Shown in pieces: positions 61,501 to 64,000 of a stretch of DNA of 64,000 bases. The notes under the pieces were generated by a model, which had not been told where the DNA came from, searched no databases, and was given only the letters and a program-made list of their open reading frames with translations. Both the position numbers and the translations under genes were made by a program. The stretch is from Chionis minor (taxonomy: Eukaryota; Chordata; Aves; Charadriiformes; Chionididae). Within the stretch, counting starts at the first letter, position 1, and every line of letters starts with the position of its first letter. The DNA is taken from positions 94,178 through 158,177 of the forward strand of contig VZSF01009937.1 in NCBI GenBank assembly GCA_013398295.1. Direction: 5' to 3'.

Positions 61501-64000
61501 ATTTTAAAACAATTTGATTTCTTTGTGGTTCTGAGTGTCAAATTAATAGCTATCCTGCAAACGCCGTTTGCTAAACAGATCTGTGTAACTTTGTACCACC
61601 TGAACATTTCTTTCTGTAGAATTAAAATGATGGGGTTAAGTGAAAAAGACTGAACTATAACACACACCACAAAGGGAGCAATTTTTTTATTTTTTTTTTT
61701 TTAAACAAGGGAAGTAGGAAAGCCCATGAAAGAGGGCAGATTATTTTTAATACAGAAATCACATCATATGAAACAAGAGTATTGGGTCTGGAAAACCAAA
61801 CCTCTTTGCCCCATGAAGATAACCAGAGAGACAGGGTCGCTGGCAGCATGAGAAGGAAGCTTGCTTACTTCCACAAACATCATCACAGACCACATAACAG
61901 GAGCCTTTATATATTAAAATGTAACATTCTTATGCATGCATGTGCAAACACAATGGAGTACTGAGAGATTGTCTATTCAATGGGCATTGCCATACTATTT
62001 ATGTACGCATGCATGGGCAAAGCTAATGAAATGCAGAGACAACTCGGTTTATTGTATGCCCAATAACAGTATATGCAAAAGAAACAGATTTTTAAGAGAC
62101 TGTTAATTCAGTCCTCTGAGAACTTGTTTCTTCCTGGTACCAAAAGACACGCCAGCTACCTAGAGATAGCAGTCCAGTAAAAAATTCAAGCCTATGCTTA
62201 ATTTCAGGTTTATGCCAATGTGCTGCAAGTCCAGGGACAATCAGAAATGAAAAATTCAGATGGTACTTAAGAATGTTTTCCTTAATAACGGCCTTGGTTT
62301 CTGTCAAACATGTTTCCATTGTCTCTTGCCGAGGTCAAATATGAGTATATAAATGCTACAAAGGTGGTTTGGATTTTTCTTCTGGAGAAGAAAATCAAAC
62401 ATTTTTGCTCTTTCTTCTTGAAAAGCTGAAAGACTTCCAGAGAGAAAGACAAAAACTGTTGATGTATCAAGAACAAGTGGGACAAGTATGAGCCAAAGAA
62501 GGAAATGCTGGATTAGACTATCTGAAGAGCATGAAACGATGCTTAGCAACCAGCTAAGGACTTGCATCCTCCCAGATGCCAAAACAGACTGGCCCAGAAC
62601 AGAATACTGATTTCCCACATTTCAGCAAACAACACTTTTACCATTCCTAGTTTTCAAATTGAAACTCTACATTCCCTCCCCACTGCATATTTTTAAACAA
62701 GTAAGTAATAGCAAAGAGCAAACACATTGCAAAAAATCTGCATTAAACCCAGAGAAAATGTAATTTAATATACACTGCATACCACAAGGTATGGATCTTG
62801 AGTAATTTATCTTTTAGTTCTAGCACTCTGCTCTGCAGCAATGAAGTATTGGGTGTGTGTCTGCATGGCAGAGAGCACTCTGAAACGAAGCTGAGGACTT
62901 GTATATTTTGAGGACATGCTCGTCACTTCAGAGGTTGGGATTTAATACCGCGTGCCTCAGTTTTGACCACTGTAAGTTGTAAACCAATTTTCTTTCTAGT
63001 AATCTTGCAATGGGGTCCCAAACTGTGTTATGGGAAGGGACACAGACCCCTTCAAAGTGGCAAATAGTCTGACAGTAGAGGCACCATCACCCTTCTGCTA
63101 CCGCTGATGGTATATTTACACATGTACCTCACTTGGCAGCTGCTTGCCATTTACTCTGGAATTGTTTCGGATCCAGACAGATTGTTACAGGTTCAGCACA
63201 AATAATTAAAAAGGGACTGACTGGAAATTAAACTCAAATACTTAAAACTACCTTATATTGCACCTCCTCGCAACTGTATTTACAACTTCAACGTGGGCTG
63301 GGAACTAAGCTGAGAGACAACAGGAGCAAAGCTGCAGTAGCTCCTTATCTCTTTGGGTCCCTCTCCAGGGTTTGCTGTCTGGAGAGGCAGGTGTGCCTTG
63401 CTCCCAAAAGCTTTGGACAAGAGAGCCTGAGCTTGAAACTGAACAACTTTAAATCCCACTGTTCCAGGGTGATAATTCATACCGCATTTCAGGCCAGGAA
63501 GTAAATTGGTTGCTGTTTGCTACTTGAAATTTCTTTTTAAGATCAGGAGAAAAGGGAGTGAAATGCTATTCATACAACCTTCTACTCTAGTTAACTAAAA
63601 GTGAGAGCTGGGAAAACCAGGCAGCCGACACCAAGTCGCTGTTGCCCTATGCTGCAGAGTCTTCTCCTGCACTGTTTTGTCTTCGTAGAACATTTCTTGC
63701 ACAATGACAGATGCAGGTCAGCAAGGTCTCAGAGTTGCATCTACCCTGGCTTTCTGTCCATCACTGTATTTGTCCCAGTGCACCAGCACCAGAGCAATTG
63801 CATCACACATGTGGTGTGAAAGTTGCTCCACACTGATGCAGCCTATCCTGCTGCCATGACCTGATGGAGTCGAAGCTTGGCATCCTGCTCCACTGACTTT
63901 GAGGCCTGTTTTTGGAAGCAGGCCTACCAGAGTGACTGTGAACACCTAGGAATAGAGCTTTGCTAACGCAAACTTACAAAAGCTAATAAGAACCTCCAAG
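55549..64000. other. Intergenic DNA to the window end, no gene seen
   Basis: AT-rich unique-looking sequence. It has a 16 bp TAGTAC palindrome at 57180-57195, a pyrimidine-rich run ending in AG at about 60146-60185, and T-rich runs near 61682-61702. Open frames (up to 125 codons, 57447-57824) are unrecognised. No part of the next gene upstream of PXDC1 is seen. Confidence 0.55.

Noticed and set aside
63718..63945. 75-codon minus-strand frame near the window end with an acceptor-like CCTAG upstream
   Set aside because: The translation looks compositionally plausible but I recognise no family, no donor site is evident, and short frames like this are common by chance.

Overview
This 64 kb window is vertebrate nuclear DNA, most likely from a bird. 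Two points support that: the only recognisable gene part is the first coding exon of PXDC1, a vertebrate PX-domain gene, and the younger interspersed repeats are CR1 LINEs of the avian type whose 3' end reads like ATTCTATGAT. Crocodilian or turtle origin is not formally excluded. The species cannot be named from this sequence.

Layout. Positions 1-222 (minus strand) hold the start of PXDC1: an ATG at 222 reading leftwards, open for 74 codons to the window edge. It lies in a CpG island that continues to about 900 and contains GC boxes and a long polypurine tract; this is the presumed 5' UTR and promoter. From about 0.9 kb to 64 kb I find no convincing coding exon, tRNA, rRNA or snRNA on either strand. 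This is the upstream flank of PXDC1 and behaves as a gene desert of AT-rich, unique-looking DNA with few repeats.

Repeats in the desert. There are four CR1 pieces: plus strand at 13.77-14.53 kb and 18.91-18.99 kb, an internally deleted minus-strand copy at 39.61-40.37 kb, and an older minus-strand copy at 37.00-37.42 kb. Three short, old pieces look like MIR-type SINEs (6.86, 29.73 and 55.46 kb). Small tandem repeats and homopolymers are scattered throughout.

Points of interest. At 52.26-53.50 kb a 64 bp block and a 485 bp block each occur twice, apparently identical and separated by single-N gaps. This looks like an assembly false duplication, not biology. Other observations are a palindromic cluster of GATA-type sites at 26.09 kb, a perfect 12 bp stem-loop at 9.27 kb, an isolated CpG-dense patch at 46.3 kb, and a 276-codon open frame at 22.3-23.1 kb that overlaps a palindromic double E-box. 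I did not find a clear new biological system; the window is mostly ordinary intergenic DNA.
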